NCBI GenBank assembly: GCA_031277215.1
Contig: JAITMR010000019.1
Location: 1-64,000 of the forward strand
Length of the DNA stretch: 64,000 nucleotides
Reading direction: 5' to 3'
DNA from: Burkholderiales bacterium
Lineage (GTDB): Bacteria > Pseudomonadota > Gammaproteobacteria > Burkholderiales > Casimicrobiaceae
Part shown: piece by piece, positions 6,649-15,156 of the stretch
Layout: each line of letters opens with the position of its first letter
Position numbering within the stretch: the stretch's first letter is position 1
The notes under the pieces: generated by a model
What the model was told of the DNA's origin: nothing
Seen by the model: the letters and a program-made list of their open reading frames with translations, nothing else
Database searches by the model: none
Position numbers and translations under genes: made by a program

Positions 6649-6850
6649 TTCTCCTTCCATGTCGGTTAGATTGTCTCGCCCCGGCATGGAAGGCGAAATT
6701 TCGGGGGAGGGTCGCCTGCAGGCGAGACACCCGCACTCCCTGTTGCGGCGGATTAAGGGTTTCGCCCTTATCCGCCCGACGAGATTTGCAGAACCCTGAT
6801 AAAATCATGTCGCTGCGTTAAACTGTCACTCTTTCGGATGGAGAAAAACT

Positions 6851-7462
6851 GTGTGGGCAATTATTCAGGCTGCCGGGTGGCCGATCTGGTTTTTGATTCT
6901 GGCTTCGGTTATTGCGTTGCCGATTATCATTGAGCGTTTTTGGACGCTGCGCCGATCTAACATCATTCCCAACGATTTGGTGAATCAGGTGCTCGCTGAG
7001 TATCGGCAAAAAGGAATGAGTACTCAGTTGTTGACGCAGACGGCACAACGCGGTCCGCTCGGACAAATCATTGCTGCCGGATTGGCGAATGCTCAGGCGC
7101 CGCGGATTGTGATGAAGGAGGCGATCGAAGAAGTGGGGCGCGTGGTCACGCACCGTCTTGATCGCTTTCTGACAACGCTGGGAACGATTGCCGCGATGGC
7201 GCCGCTGATGGGGCTGTTCGGTACGGTGGTCGGAATGATCGAGATTTTCGGTTCGACTGATGCTGCCGGTAATACCAATCCGGCACAATTGGCGCACGGC
7301 ATCTCGATTGCGCTTTACAACACGGCGTTTGGGCTGATGATTGCGATTCCCTGCATGATTTTTTACCGGCATTTTCGGGCGCTGGTCGAGTCTTACATTG
7401 TCGAGATGGAACGCGAAGCGATCCGGCTGGTCGATGCGATTCATACCAGTTCTTCTCGCTAG
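6851..7462 (+). CDS. exbB: MotA/TolQ/ExbB proton channel family protein
   Basis: The 203-residue inner-membrane protein has three transmembrane segments (about residues 10-30, 108-135 and 150-175) and the family core TTLGTIAAMAPLMGLFGTV, where channel-lining Thr/Ser residues occur. With ExbD it uses the proton motive force to energise an outer-membrane partner through a TonB/TolA-like protein. The GTG start at 6851 has GGAG about nine bases upstream. exbD follows after 18 bases, and lpxK, the Trm112 gene and kdsB come next, an order common in betaproteobacteria. Calling it ExbB instead of TolQ rests on this context, as no tolA, tolB or pal is adjacent. Confidence 0.88.
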   Translation: MWAIIQAAGWPIWFLILASVIALPIIIERFWTLRRSNIIPNDLVNQVLAEYRQKGMSTQLLTQTAQRGPLGQIIAAGLANAQAPRIVMKEAIEEVGRVVTHRLDRFLTTLGTIAAMAPLMGLFGTVVGMIEIFGSTDAAGNTNPAQLAHGISIALYNTAFGLMIAIPCMIFYRHFRALVESYIVEMEREAIRLVDAIHTSSSR

Positions 7463-7480
7463 GAAAGCAGGAGCAGCTTC

Positions 7481-7900
7481 ATGAATTTACGTGGCTACCG
7501 GGTGCGCGATGAACCTGAGATCAACTTCATTCCGTTGATTGATGTATTGCTGGTGATTCTGATTTTTCTGATGGTCAGTACTACGTATCAGCGCATTCGG
7601 GAATTGCAGATCATGCTGCCCGAAGCCAACGCCGCGAAGCCGGAGGTGAAGCCGACCGAAATCAATATCGGCGTTGATGCGCAGGGCAATTACGTGGTCA
7701 ACAAACAAGTGTTTCGTTTTTCGACGGTCGAGGATTTTGCTGCGTTGCTGCAATCGGCAGCGCAGGACGGCAAAGACCCTGTGGTGATTATTAATGCCGA
7801 TGGTAGCGCTTCGCACCAATCGGTCATTCGGGTGATGGAGGCGGCGCGACTTGCCAACATGCCGAGGGTTACGTTTGCCACCCGAATTCCCAGCTCTTGA
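7481..7900 (+). CDS. exbD: ExbD/TolR family biopolymer transport protein
   Basis: The 139-residue product has one N-terminal membrane anchor containing the essential aspartate (EINFIPLIDVLLVILIFLMV, residues about 12-31; Asp in PLIDVLL) and a periplasmic domain ending in a conserved region (PVVIINADGSASHQSVIRVM). It pairs with ExbB in the proton-driven stator complex. It has a ribosome-binding site (GAAAGCAGGAG) and sits 18 bases after exbB. Co-transcription with the lipid A kinase gene is usual in this lineage. Confidence 0.9.
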   Translation: MNLRGYRVRDEPEINFIPLIDVLLVILIFLMVSTTYQRIRELQIMLPEANAAKPEVKPTEINIGVDAQGNYVVNKQVFRFSTVEDFAALLQSAAQDGKDPVVIINADGSASHQSVIRVMEAARLANMPRVTFATRIPSS

Positions 7901-7932
7901 TCCGCGCTATATACTGCGATCAAGGGCTGCTG

Positions 7933-9015
7933 ATGAATAACCTGTCGCAAACATTGTTGAAGACCTGGTACGCGCCACGGGTGACGTGGCTGGCGTGGTT
8001 GTTGTTGCCGTTGTCGCTGGTGTTTGGCGCGGTGGTCGCCCTTCGCGCTTCACTGTACCGGCATGGGCTGATTCGGAGTGTTACGCTGCCGGTGCCGGTG
8101 ATTGTCGTTGGAAATATCACCGTTGGCGGCACCGGCAAAACGCCGTTCGTGATCGCGCTGGCGCAAGCGTTGTCGGAGCGCGGGTTTCGTCCCGGGGTGA
8201 TTAGCCGTGGTTATGGCGGTGACGCCAGCGCCAGAGGTGATGTTGTTTGCGTCGACGCCGACAGCGATGTTCGGGAAGTCGGTGACGAAGCGGTGCAGGT
8301 AGCGCGTGCTGGTGTACCGATGGCGGTAGGTCGTGATCGCGTTGCTGCCGGAAGAGCGTTGTTGGAGACGCATCCCGATATCGACGTTCTTATTTCCGAT
8401 GATGGGCTGCAACATTACCGATTGGCGCGGACGCTGGAAATCGCCTTGCTCGACGGAACCCGACAACTCGGCAACAGGCTTTTGTTGCCTGCCGGGCCGT
8501 TGCGCGAACCGCCGCAGCGGTTGACGCGGGTCAATGCGGTGGTGCTCACGTCGATGGAAGACGAGAAAGAGCAGGCGCTTTGTGATGCCCTGAGTGTTTC
8601 AGCGTTTGCTCCTGTATTCCGGCAGACGTTAAAGGCGGAAGCGTGGCGTGGTGTCTTAAAACCCGACGAGCGGAGCGACATCGATTTTTTTGCGCAGGAA
8701 GAGGGCGTTCACGCAGTCGCTGGCATCGGTCACCCCGAACGTTTTTTTGCGACGTTGCAGCGGCTCGGTATTCACGCGATAACGCATGCGTTTGCCGACC
8801 ATCACCGTTTTTCGGCGGCTGACTTGGCGCTGTCGGCGGCGCGTTGGATTTTGATGACCGAGAAAGACGCGGTTAAGTGCGCGATGATTGCCGACGAACG
8901 TTGCTGGTATTTGCCGGTTACCGGCGCGATAGCGCCGACGTTGTTGCATCTTATTGAAGAAACATTGCACGGTGGCGACAAACCGCCACCGCAAAATTTT
9001 GGAGAAACGCCATGA
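7933..9015 (+). CDS. lpxK: Tetraacyldisaccharide 4'-kinase
   Basis: LpxK phosphorylates the 4' position of the lipid A disaccharide at the inner membrane. The 360-residue protein starts with a membrane-associated segment ([20 protein letters not shown]), followed by the Walker A motif VGGTGKTPF near residues 61-69, then VISRGYGG and the family motif [18 protein letters not shown] longer frame could begin at a TTG at 7897, overlapping the exbD stop, but ATG 7933 gives the usual N terminus. The stop overlaps the next ATG by four bases. Confidence 0.93.
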   Translation: MNNLSQTLLKTWYAPRVTWLAWLLLPLSLVFGAVVALRASLYRHGLIRSVTLPVPVIVVGNITVGGTGKTPFVIALAQALSERGFRPGVISRGYGGDASARGDVVCVDADSDVREVGDEAVQVARAGVPMAVGRDRVAAGRALLETHPDIDVLISDDGLQHYRLARTLEIALLDGTRQLGNRLLLPAGPLREPPQRLTRVNAVVLTSMEDEKEQALCDALSVSAFAPVFRQTLKAEAWRGVLKPDERSDIDFFAQEEGVHAVAGIGHPERFFATLQRLGIHAITHAFADHHRFSAADLALSAARWILMTEKDAVKCAMIADERCWYLPVTGAIAPTLLHLIEETLHGGDKPPPQNFGETP

Positions 9016-9227
9016 ATGAAAACACCGCTTCGCCAACACTCGATCCCAAATTGCTGGAGGTTCTGGTTTGTCCGGTGACTCGCGGGGCGTTGGTCTATAA
9101 CGCCGAGCGCAAGGAATTGATCTCAAAGAGCGCCAAGCTCGCGTATCCGATCCGCGGCGGCATTCCGGTGATGCTCGAAGATGAAGCGCGTAAACTTGAG
9201 CAGGCTGAAATCGACGCATTGCGTTAA
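9012..9227 (+). CDS. Trm112 family protein (YcaR-like)
   Basis: The 71-residue protein has the Trm112 fold signature: [17 protein letters not shown] and [20 protein letters not shown]. In eukaryotes Trm112 activates methyltransferases; the bacterial role is not defined. Of the usual zinc-ligand cysteines only the one in VCPVTRG remains, so zinc binding is unlikely. It overlaps lpxK by four bases and precedes kdsB, its standard position between lipid A and Kdo genes in proteobacteria. Confidence 0.88.
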   Translation: MNENTASPTLDPKLLEVLVCPVTRGALVYNAERKELISKSAKLAYPIRGGIPVMLEDEARKLEQAEIDALR

Positions 9228-9261
9228 TTAGCCATAGCAATAAGCTAAAATATCTCCCACC

Positions 9262-10047
9262 ATGTCATTCACCATCATCATTCCCGCCCGCTTCGCTTCG
9301 ACTCGCTTGCCGGGCAAACCGCTGGCCGATCTTGGCGGCGCGCCGATGGTGGTGCGTGTTGCCCAACAGGCGTCGCGGATTCGCAGTGCGCGGGTGATTG
9401 TGGCGACCGACGACGCACGCATTGCGAAGGCCGTGAGCGAGGCCGGAATTGAAACGCTGATGACACGCTCCGATCATCCGACCGGCACCGACCGGCTTTC
9501 CGAAGCAGTGGATGCACTGGGATTGTCCGATCACAGCATCGTTGTCAACGTTCAGGGCGACGAGCCTTTTCTGGCGCCGATGCTGATCGAGCGCGTTGCC
9601 GAAAAACTGATTCTGCACGAAGATGCGGCCATGGCGACCGCTTGCCATCCTCTGAGATCGCTTGCCGAAGCGCGCAATCCGAACGTTGTCAAAGCGGTGC
9701 TTGACCATCTTGGGTACGCGCTGTATTTCAGTCGGGCGCTGGTGCCGTTTGCGCGTGATGCGATGGCATCGCTTCCGGAAGAAGCCATTTTGTCGGCGTA
9801 CCCGGCGGAACATCCGCTCTACCGTCATTATGGGTTGTACGCCTACCGCGCGTCGTTCTTGCGCTTGTTCCCGACTTTGCCGATGGCGCCGATCGAAGCC
9901 ATTGAAAAACTGGAGCAACTGCGGGCGCTGTGGCACGGCTACCGGATTGTCGTCGAGATCGTCGGCGAAGCGCCCATGCCGGGGATTGATACCGAGGAAG
10001 ACTTGGCGGTTGCCCGTCAACTGTGGGCGCAAACATACGGGGCTTGA
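9262..10047 (+). CDS. kdsB: 3-deoxy-manno-octulosonate cytidylyltransferase
   Basis: KdsB activates Kdo as CMP-Kdo for addition to lipid A in the cytoplasm. The 261-residue protein has the nucleotide-binding start IIPARFASTRLPGKPLADLG, the motif VVNVQGDEPFL (about residues 93-103) and the C-terminal EAIEKLEQLRALWHGYRI plus PGIDTEEDL. Its length matches the family. It belongs to the lpxK-Trm112-kdsB group, separated by 34 bases; an AT-rich stretch (AAGCTAAAATATC) just before the start could hold a -10 element. Confidence 0.95.
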   Translation: MSFTIIIPARFASTRLPGKPLADLGGAPMVVRVAQQASRIRSARVIVATDDARIAKAVSEAGIETLMTRSDHPTGTDRLSEAVDALGLSDHSIVVNVQGDEPFLAPMLIERVAEKLILHEDAAMATACHPLRSLAEARNPNVVKAVLDHLGYALYFSRALVPFARDAMASLPEEAILSAYPAEHPLYRHYGLYAYRASFLRLFPTLPMAPIEAIEKLEQLRALWHGYRIVVEIVGEAPMPGIDTEEDLAVARQLWAQTYGA

Positions 10048-10100
10048 AGAGCGACTCCTCAAAATCGCGGCAATGGTTGACCTGCCGCGGCGCAACATAG

Positions 10101-10832
<732 letters not shown>

Positions 10833-10836
10833 GGTT

Positions 10837-11919
10837 ATGAAAATGAATCAACCCCGCGTTTCCGTTATCGTTCGCAGCATGGCGCGGGAAAGTCTCGCCA
10901 CAGCGCTGGCGTCGTTGGCCGCGCAAACCTGGCCGAACCTGGAAATTCTGGTCGTGGCTGCTTGTGGCGCTTCTCACCCGCCGCTGGAAGACCACGCCGG
11001 ACAGCATCCGTTGCAGTTGGTGGCTTCTAACACGCGGTTGTCACGACCGCTGGCAGCCAATGCAGGTTTGCAAGCGGCCACCGGCGACTGGATTACCTTT
11101 CTTGACGACGACGATGAATTTCTGCCGGAACACATCGCCCAACTGGTCGATGCGACGACACGCGCCAACGGTGCCGGAATCGTTCATACGCTGGCGCAGG
11201 CAGTGTTCAACGATGGTCGCCGCGACCCGTTCGGGCAGCCGTTCGCGTTGGTAGAACTGTATTCGCGCAACTTCATCCATTTGTCGGCAACATTGATTTC
11301 CAGATCGCTGATCGAGTCCGGTTGCCGTTTCGATCCGTCGCTCGACATTCACGAAGATTGGGACTTCTTCTTGCAATGTGCGCAATGCACGAAATTTTAT
11401 TTCGAGCCGATGCAAAGTTATCTATGGTACGTCGATGCCGGTTCATCAGGAACAGCGGGTGGTCGCAATCACGATCCCGAACGGTTTGTTCGTTTTCGTG
11501 ATCGGATTTACGAGAAATGGCAGACGAAACACGAAGCATTGATCGCGCAGGCCGAACCGTTGTTGCAGGAAGCGGCGGCAGCGGCGCAGAAAGAATATTG
11601 GAGCGAGGCGCTCGCCAAAATCGAGGAAGTGTTGGCGTTGAGTTTCAACGACCCGTGGGCGTTGAATCTGCGGGCGATGGTCGAGCGGATGCAAGGATAT
11701 ACGGCGGAAGCACTGGCAACGCAGGCATTGGCGACGCAGGTACGGTCTTACGATCCGGCCTTCCTTTGCAATCTGGGACAGTTGTATCTGGAGCAGGGCG
11801 ACCGGCAGCAAGCGCGTGCTTGCGCCGAACAGGCGCTGGCGTTGCAATCGGACTATGCGCCGGGGCGGCGCTTGCTGGGGCAAGTCAATCGGGCGTCGTT
11901 GCAGGATACGGCGGTGTAG
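10837..11919 (+). CDS. Family 2 glycosyltransferase with C-terminal TPR repeats
   Basis: The 360-residue protein begins with a GT-A fold (VSVIVRSMARESLATALASL, residues about 5-24) and has the metal/nucleotide-sugar motif FLDDDDEFL near residue 90. Residues of about 225-350 consist of tetratricopeptide-like helices (CNLGQLYLEQGDRQQARACA). It should transfer a sugar from a nucleotide donor; acceptor and product are unknown. It has no signal peptide. It begins four bases after adk, so it may share that transcript. A longer start at 10837 and a shorter one at 10843 are both possible. Confidence 0.8.
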   Translation: MKMNQPRVSVIVRSMARESLATALASLAAQTWPNLEILVVAACGASHPPLEDHAGQHPLQLVASNTRLSRPLAANAGLQAATGDWITFLDDDDEFLPEHIAQLVDATTRANGAGIVHTLAQAVFNDGRRDPFGQPFALVELYSRNFIHLSATLISRSLIESGCRFDPSLDIHEDWDFFLQCAQCTKFYFEPMQSYLWYVDAGSSGTAGGRNHDPERFVRFRDRIYEKWQTKHEALIAQAEPLLQEAAAAAQKEYWSEALAKIEEVLALSFNDPWALNLRAMVERMQGYTAEALATQALATQVRSYDPAFLCNLGQLYLEQGDRQQARACAEQALALQSDYAPGRRLLGQVNRASLQDTAV

Positions 11920-11966
11920 TCAGGGATCAGATGTCAGGTACAGCGCCTTCCCCTTCTGTTTACTTT

Positions 11967-11990
11967 CTCTCTCCCGCTTGCGGGAGAGAG
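11967..11990. repeat. R1 palindromic repeat
   Basis: CTCTCTCCCGC and GCGGGAGAGAG form a near-perfect palindrome in the gap between the glycosyltransferase gene and pfp. It belongs to the dispersed C/T-rich family. Confidence 0.75.
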
Positions 11991-12037
11991 AGGGCGAAGG
12001 CCGGGAAAGGGGATAAGGATTTTCCCATTTTAAATTT

Positions 12038-12099
12038 TTAACCACGAAAGACACGAAGGTTGCGGAAAAATTTGTGTTTTTCGTGCCTTTCGTGGTTAA
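12038..12099. repeat. R5 inverted repeat upstream of pfp
   Basis: TTAACCACGAAAGACACGAA at 12038-12057 is repeated inverted at 12080-12099 with 19 of 20 bases matching. A single arm recurs at about 45953-45972, and a relative (TTTAACCGCAAAGAACGCAA) at about 56001-56020. Confidence 0.85.
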
Positions 12100-12129
12100 A
12101 AAGGAAGTTGCTTTTCATTCGGATAATTT

Positions 12130-13401
12130 ATGAAAAAGACCACAAAACGCAATGCGTTCTACGCACAGTCCGGCGGCGTAACCGCCGTCATCAACGCCAG
12201 CGCAGCGGGTGTTATCGAAACGGCGCGTGCGCACAAAGACAAAATTGGCAACGTCTACGCCGGTCGCAATGGCATCCTCGGCGCGTTGACCGAAGACCTG
12301 ATCGACACCTCGCGCGAAAGCGCAAAAAGCATCGCGGCGTTGAAGCATACGCCATCGGGCGCTTTTGGTTCGTGTCGTTACAAGTTAAAAGGAATCGACG
12401 AATCGCGTGCGCAATACGAGCGGCTGATTGAAGTATTTCGCGCTCACGACATCGGTTATTTTTTCTACAACGGCGGCAACGATTCGGCAGACACCTGTCT
12501 CAAAGTCTCGCAAATCGCCGACAAGTTGGGCTATCCGTTGCAAGCGATTCATGTACCGAAAACGGTGGACAACGATCTTGTGCTAACCGACAACTGCCCC
12601 GGTTTTGGATCGGTTGCCAAGTATGTTGCGACATCGATGCGCGAAGCGGCGTTCGATGTGGCGTCGATGTCCAAAACCTCGACACAAGTCTTTGTGTTGG
12701 AAGTGATGGGGCGTCACGCCGGTTGGATCACGGCGGCTGTTGGCCTTGCGGACGACAAAGAGACGCCGATTCCGTTACTGCTTCTCTTTCCGGAAATTGC
12801 GTTCGACGAAGCAAAATTCCTCGCGGCGGTGCGCAACAAAGTCGATGCGTTCGGTTATTGCTGCATCGGTGTTTCGGAAGGATTGCGCGACGCCTCCGGC
12901 AAATTGATGGCCGATGCCGGAACCCGCGATGCGTTCGGCCATGTGCAACTGGGCGGCATCGGCCCGCAGATCGCGCAGCTTACCAGAGCGAAACTGGGCT
13001 ACAAATACCACTGGGCGGTTGCCGATTATTTACAACGAGCGGCGCGTCATCTGGCCTCGAAAACCGACCTCGAACAATCCTACGCCGTTGGTCGCGCTGC
13101 CGTGCAGTTGGCGCTGGCCGGACACAACGCAGTGATGCCTGCGATTGTGCGCGCCTCAGAGAAACCGTACCGCTGGAAAATTGAGCCGATGCCGCTGTCG
13201 AAAATCGCCAACCATGAAAAAATGCTGCCGAAAAACTTCATCACCCGCGACGGTTACGGGATCACCGACAAAGCACGCGCTTATTTGACGCCGCTGATTC
13301 GCGGCGAAGCGCCGCCGCCATTCAAAGATGGCGTGCCGCAATACGTACGGCTGAAAAATGTCGCGGCGCCGAAGAAACTGAAAACCGGTTTTGTGCCGTA
13401 G
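12130..13401 (+). CDS. pfp: Pyrophosphate-dependent 6-phosphofructokinase
   Basis: The 423-residue protein phosphorylates fructose-6-phosphate using pyrophosphate, a reversible step of glycolysis. Diagnostic features are the N-terminal SGGVTAVINASAAGVIETA, the GGNDSADTC motif (about residues 118-126), where Asp replaces the Gly of ATP-dependent enzymes, and PKTVDNDLVLTDNCPGFGS with the Lys linked to PPi use. Later motifs include MGRHAGW and GVSEG. The length agrees with the family. It stands alone, preceded by an inverted repeat. Use of PPi suggests an energy-sparing or reversible glycolysis in this organism. Confidence 0.93.
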   Translation: MKKTTKRNAFYAQSGGVTAVINASAAGVIETARAHKDKIGNVYAGRNGILGALTEDLIDTSRESAKSIAALKHTPSGAFGSCRYKLKGIDESRAQYERLIEVFRAHDIGYFFYNGGNDSADTCLKVSQIADKLGYPLQAIHVPKTVDNDLVLTDNCPGFGSVAKYVATSMREAAFDVASMSKTSTQVFVLEVMGRHAGWITAAVGLADDKETPIPLLLLFPEIAFDEAKFLAAVRNKVDAFGYCCIGVSEGLRDASGKLMADAGTRDAFGHVQLGGIGPQIAQLTRAKLGYKYHWAVADYLQRAARHLASKTDLEQSYAVGRAAVQLALAGHNAVMPAIVRASEKPYRWKIEPMPLSKIANHEKMLPKNFITRDGYGITDKARAYLTPLIRGEAPPPFKDGVPQYVRLKNVAAPKKLKTGFVP

Positions 13402-13447
13402 CGGTGTTCATTCACTTTCCTTCAAGAGATTGCCGGAAAGGGAAGAG

Positions 13448-13831
13448 ATGAGCGGGTTTGATCGGCATCGAAAAATTGTACGCAGAACATGGCCGATTTT
13501 GTTTCTGCCGTTTTTATTTGCCTTTGTGTCTGTTCAGACTTACGCCATGAGCGAAGAAGAGAAAATCACAGCGCTCATCGAGTCAGTCAAAGACACACCG
13601 GAAGGCACGCAATTCATACGAAACGGCAAGGCGCACAGCATTGCCGAGGCGATCTCTCATCTCAACCTCAAATACTCAAAGGCAAAATCAAGAATAAAAA
13701 CCGCTGAAGATTTTATCAAACACATCGCCTCCGGTTCTTCTATAACCGGAGAAGCGTATTTGATACGTTACCCCGACGGGGCTACCGTTACTGCGTCGGC
13801 GTTCTTTACGGAGCGGCTGCGAAAAATGTAG
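13448..13831 (+). CDS. DUF5329 family periplasmic protein
   Basis: The 127-residue product carries an N-terminal hydrophobic segment (WPILFLPFLFAFVSVQTYA), probably a signal peptide, followed by the DUF5329 pattern: EEEKITALIESVKD, TQFIRNGKAHSIAEAISHL, KTAEDFIKHIASGSSITG and YLIRYPDGATV. The family has no assigned function; it is a small secreted proteobacterial protein. I start it at ATG 13448, which has GGGAAGAG just upstream, instead of an earlier in-frame codon inside the end of pfp. A strong terminator follows directly. Confidence 0.8.
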   Translation: MSGFDRHRKIVRRTWPILFLPFLFAFVSVQTYAMSEEEKITALIESVKDTPEGTQFIRNGKAHSIAEAISHLNLKYSKAKSRIKTAEDFIKHIASGSSITGEAYLIRYPDGATVTASAFFTERLRKM

Positions 13832-13860
13832 GGGCGGGATCAAATCCGCCCTGTTTTTTT
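13832..13860 (+). terminator. Rho-independent terminator after the DUF5329 gene
   Basis: GGGCGG (13832-13837) pairs with CCGCCC (13846-13851) around an eight-base loop, followed by TG and seven T. Confidence 0.85.
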
Positions 13861-13946
13861 GAGAAGGCGCATTGCCTGCGTGACTTGGTGTCATTCTGCG
13901 CGAAGCGAAGTCGCAGAATCTATAAAAGCATCTCACAAATATATCT

Positions 13947-14039
13947 CACGCGAAGCCGCGGTGTGTGAATTCACGACTCCGTTGAAAAAGGTACGATGCA
14001 TCGTCATTCCCGCGTGCATTTGGCGGGAATCCAGCGTCG
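13947..14039 (+). repeat. R3 interspersed repeat, copy 1 (full)
   Basis: The unit runs from CACGCGAAGCCGCGGTGTG through GAATTCACGACT and GATGCATCGTCATTCCCGC to GCGGGAATCCAGCGTCG. The right third is an ATTCCCGC...GCGGGAAT palindrome. Other copies lie at 14049, 14656 (partial), 14764, 14858 (partial) and 40201 (partial). Confidence 0.85.
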
Positions 14040-14048
14040 TTTATTATT

Positions 14049-14175
14049 CACGCGAAAGCGTGGTGTTCGAATTCACGACTACCATTGTAAAAGGCACGAA
14101 GCATCGTCATTCCCGCGTGCTTCCCCGCCCAAAATCGCTGCGGGGACAAGCCTGGCGGGAATCCAGTGTCTTTTT
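14049..14175 (+). repeat. R3 interspersed repeat, copy 2, interrupted by an R2-like piece
   Basis: It has the same order as copy 1, but between CATTCCCGCGTGCTT and GGCGGGAATCCAG about 30 bases with CCCCGCCCAAAATCG and CGGGGACAAGC, the R2 hairpin core, have been inserted. Its right end is the left inverted repeat of the GIY-YIG unit. Confidence 0.8.
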
Positions 14176-14588
14176 GCCGAGTTTCGGTATGATCTACCCA
14201 GTCAACCCAGCCACACACACCACCAACTTTCGGATATGTCGACAAGAGACGAAAAACAACCTGCTGTTTACATCATTTTAAGCAAACGCAACGGCACGTT
14301 ATACATCGGAGTAACCAGTAATCTTGTGCAACGCGTATGGCAGCACCGTAATGACGCGGTTGAAGGGTTCAGTAAAAAGTACCAGACGCACATCTTGGCG
14401 TATTATGAACTTCACGACAACATGGAATCAGCGATTCTGCGGGAAAAACAACTCAAAAAATGGGAGCGGCAATGGAAAATTCGGCTAATCGAAAAATCAA
14501 ATCCGTATTGGCGTGACTTGTATTCCGAAATAGTTGGCTAATAAGGGAAAAAAGACACTGGATTCCCGCCAAAAACACGCGGGAATGA
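14105..14588 (+). mobile_element. Putative GIY-YIG unit bounded by inverted repeats
   Basis: The 22 bases at 14154-14175 (from GGCGGGAATCCAG to GTCTTTTT) recur as an exact inverted copy at 14549-14570. The homology continues outward, with CGTCATTCCCGCGTG on both ends (14105-14119 and inverted at 14574-14588). The only gene inside is a small GIY-YIG nuclease ending eight bases before the right repeat. Mobility is inferred; no target-site duplication was established. Confidence 0.5.
14236..14541 (+). CDS. Small GIY-YIG nuclease family protein
   Basis: The 101-residue protein consists of a single GIY-YIG domain: VYIILSKRNGTLYIGVTSNL (residues about 11-30, containing the two motif halves YII and YIG), the catalytic-type Arg in VQRVWQHRND, Glu in NMESAILREKQLKKW, and WKIRLIEKSNP. 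This is the small stand-alone type related to YhbQ/UPF0213. Substrate and role are unknown; the fold cleaves DNA in characterised relatives. The ATG at 14236 starts the recognisable domain although an open frame continues upstream through the repeat. Perfect inverted repeats flank it, so nuclease-assisted spread of the repeats is a possible role. Confidence 0.85.
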   Translation: MSTRDEKQPAVYIILSKRNGTLYIGVTSNLVQRVWQHRNDAVEGFSKKYQTHILAYYELHDNMESAILREKQLKKWERQWKIRLIEKSNPYWRDLYSEIVG

Positions 14589-14593
14589 CGGAG

Positions 14594-15156
14594 TACCTTC
14601 TCCCCAGTTCTCTCACACACCAATCGCAGGGGCACGGCATGCTGTGCCCCTACTTTACGCGAAGGCGCGGTGTATGAATTCACGACTACCATTGTAAAAG
14701 GCACCGTCAAGCTCCCCTCGCCCGCTTGCGGGAGAGGGGTGGGGGAGAGGGTGGTTCAAATTGGTGCGGTGTATGGATTCACGACTTCCGTAGAAAATGG
14801 CACGATGCATCGTCATTCCCGCATGCTTCTGGCGGGAATCCAGTGTCGTTTATTATTCACGCGAAGCCGCGGTGTGCGAATTCACGACTCCATTGAAAAA
14901 GGCACGGAGAAAGCTCATTTGTCCGCGCATCCGAAGCCCCCTTTTCAAAGGGGTGGACGCCGAAGGCGGACGGGGGTTTGTCTCTCCCGTCCAATCGCAC
15001 AGCGATTTTGGGCGGGGAGGCACGCGCAGAATGACGGAGTACCTTCTCCCCAGTTCTCTCTCACACCCACACTGATTTCTGATAACCACCCTCTCCCCCA
15101 GCCTTTCTCCCGCAAGCGGGCGAGGGGAGCTTGACTTACCAATGCACGAAAAATGA
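14594..15156. other. Gene-free repeat cluster
   Basis: No credible gene was found here. The stretch holds a partial R3 copy (14656-14705), an R1 palindrome (14714-14739), a nearly full R3 copy (14764-14849), another partial R3 copy (14858-14907), R2-like hairpins (about 14930-15020) and an R1 palindrome (15105-15127). Short open frames across it change family at each repeat border and encode no recognisable domain. Confidence 0.8.
14764..14849 (+). repeat. R3 interspersed repeat, copy 4
   Basis: It runs from GTGCGGTGTATGGATTCACG to GGCGGGAATCCAGTGTCG, closely matching copy 1, including GATGCATCGTCATTCCCGC. A fifth, partial copy starts nine bases later at 14858. Confidence 0.85.

Noticed and set aside
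6588-6821. Short overlapping forward ORFs behind the IS remnant
   Set aside because: The three frames have no ribosome-binding site and no family match; the reverse strand shows the OrfA-like remnant instead.
7481-7900. tolR instead of exbD
   Set aside because: The proteins are alike, but no tolA, tolB or pal is adjacent and lpxK linkage is typical of the exbD form; the alternative cannot be fully excluded.
13996-14235. Longer N terminus of the GIY-YIG protein
   Set aside because: The upstream 80 codons translate R3 and R2 repeat DNA and match no GIY-YIG protein; ATG 14236 starts at the domain.
14670-15134. Open frames in the repeat cluster
   Set aside because: They run through several unrelated repeats and have no recognisable domain or good start.
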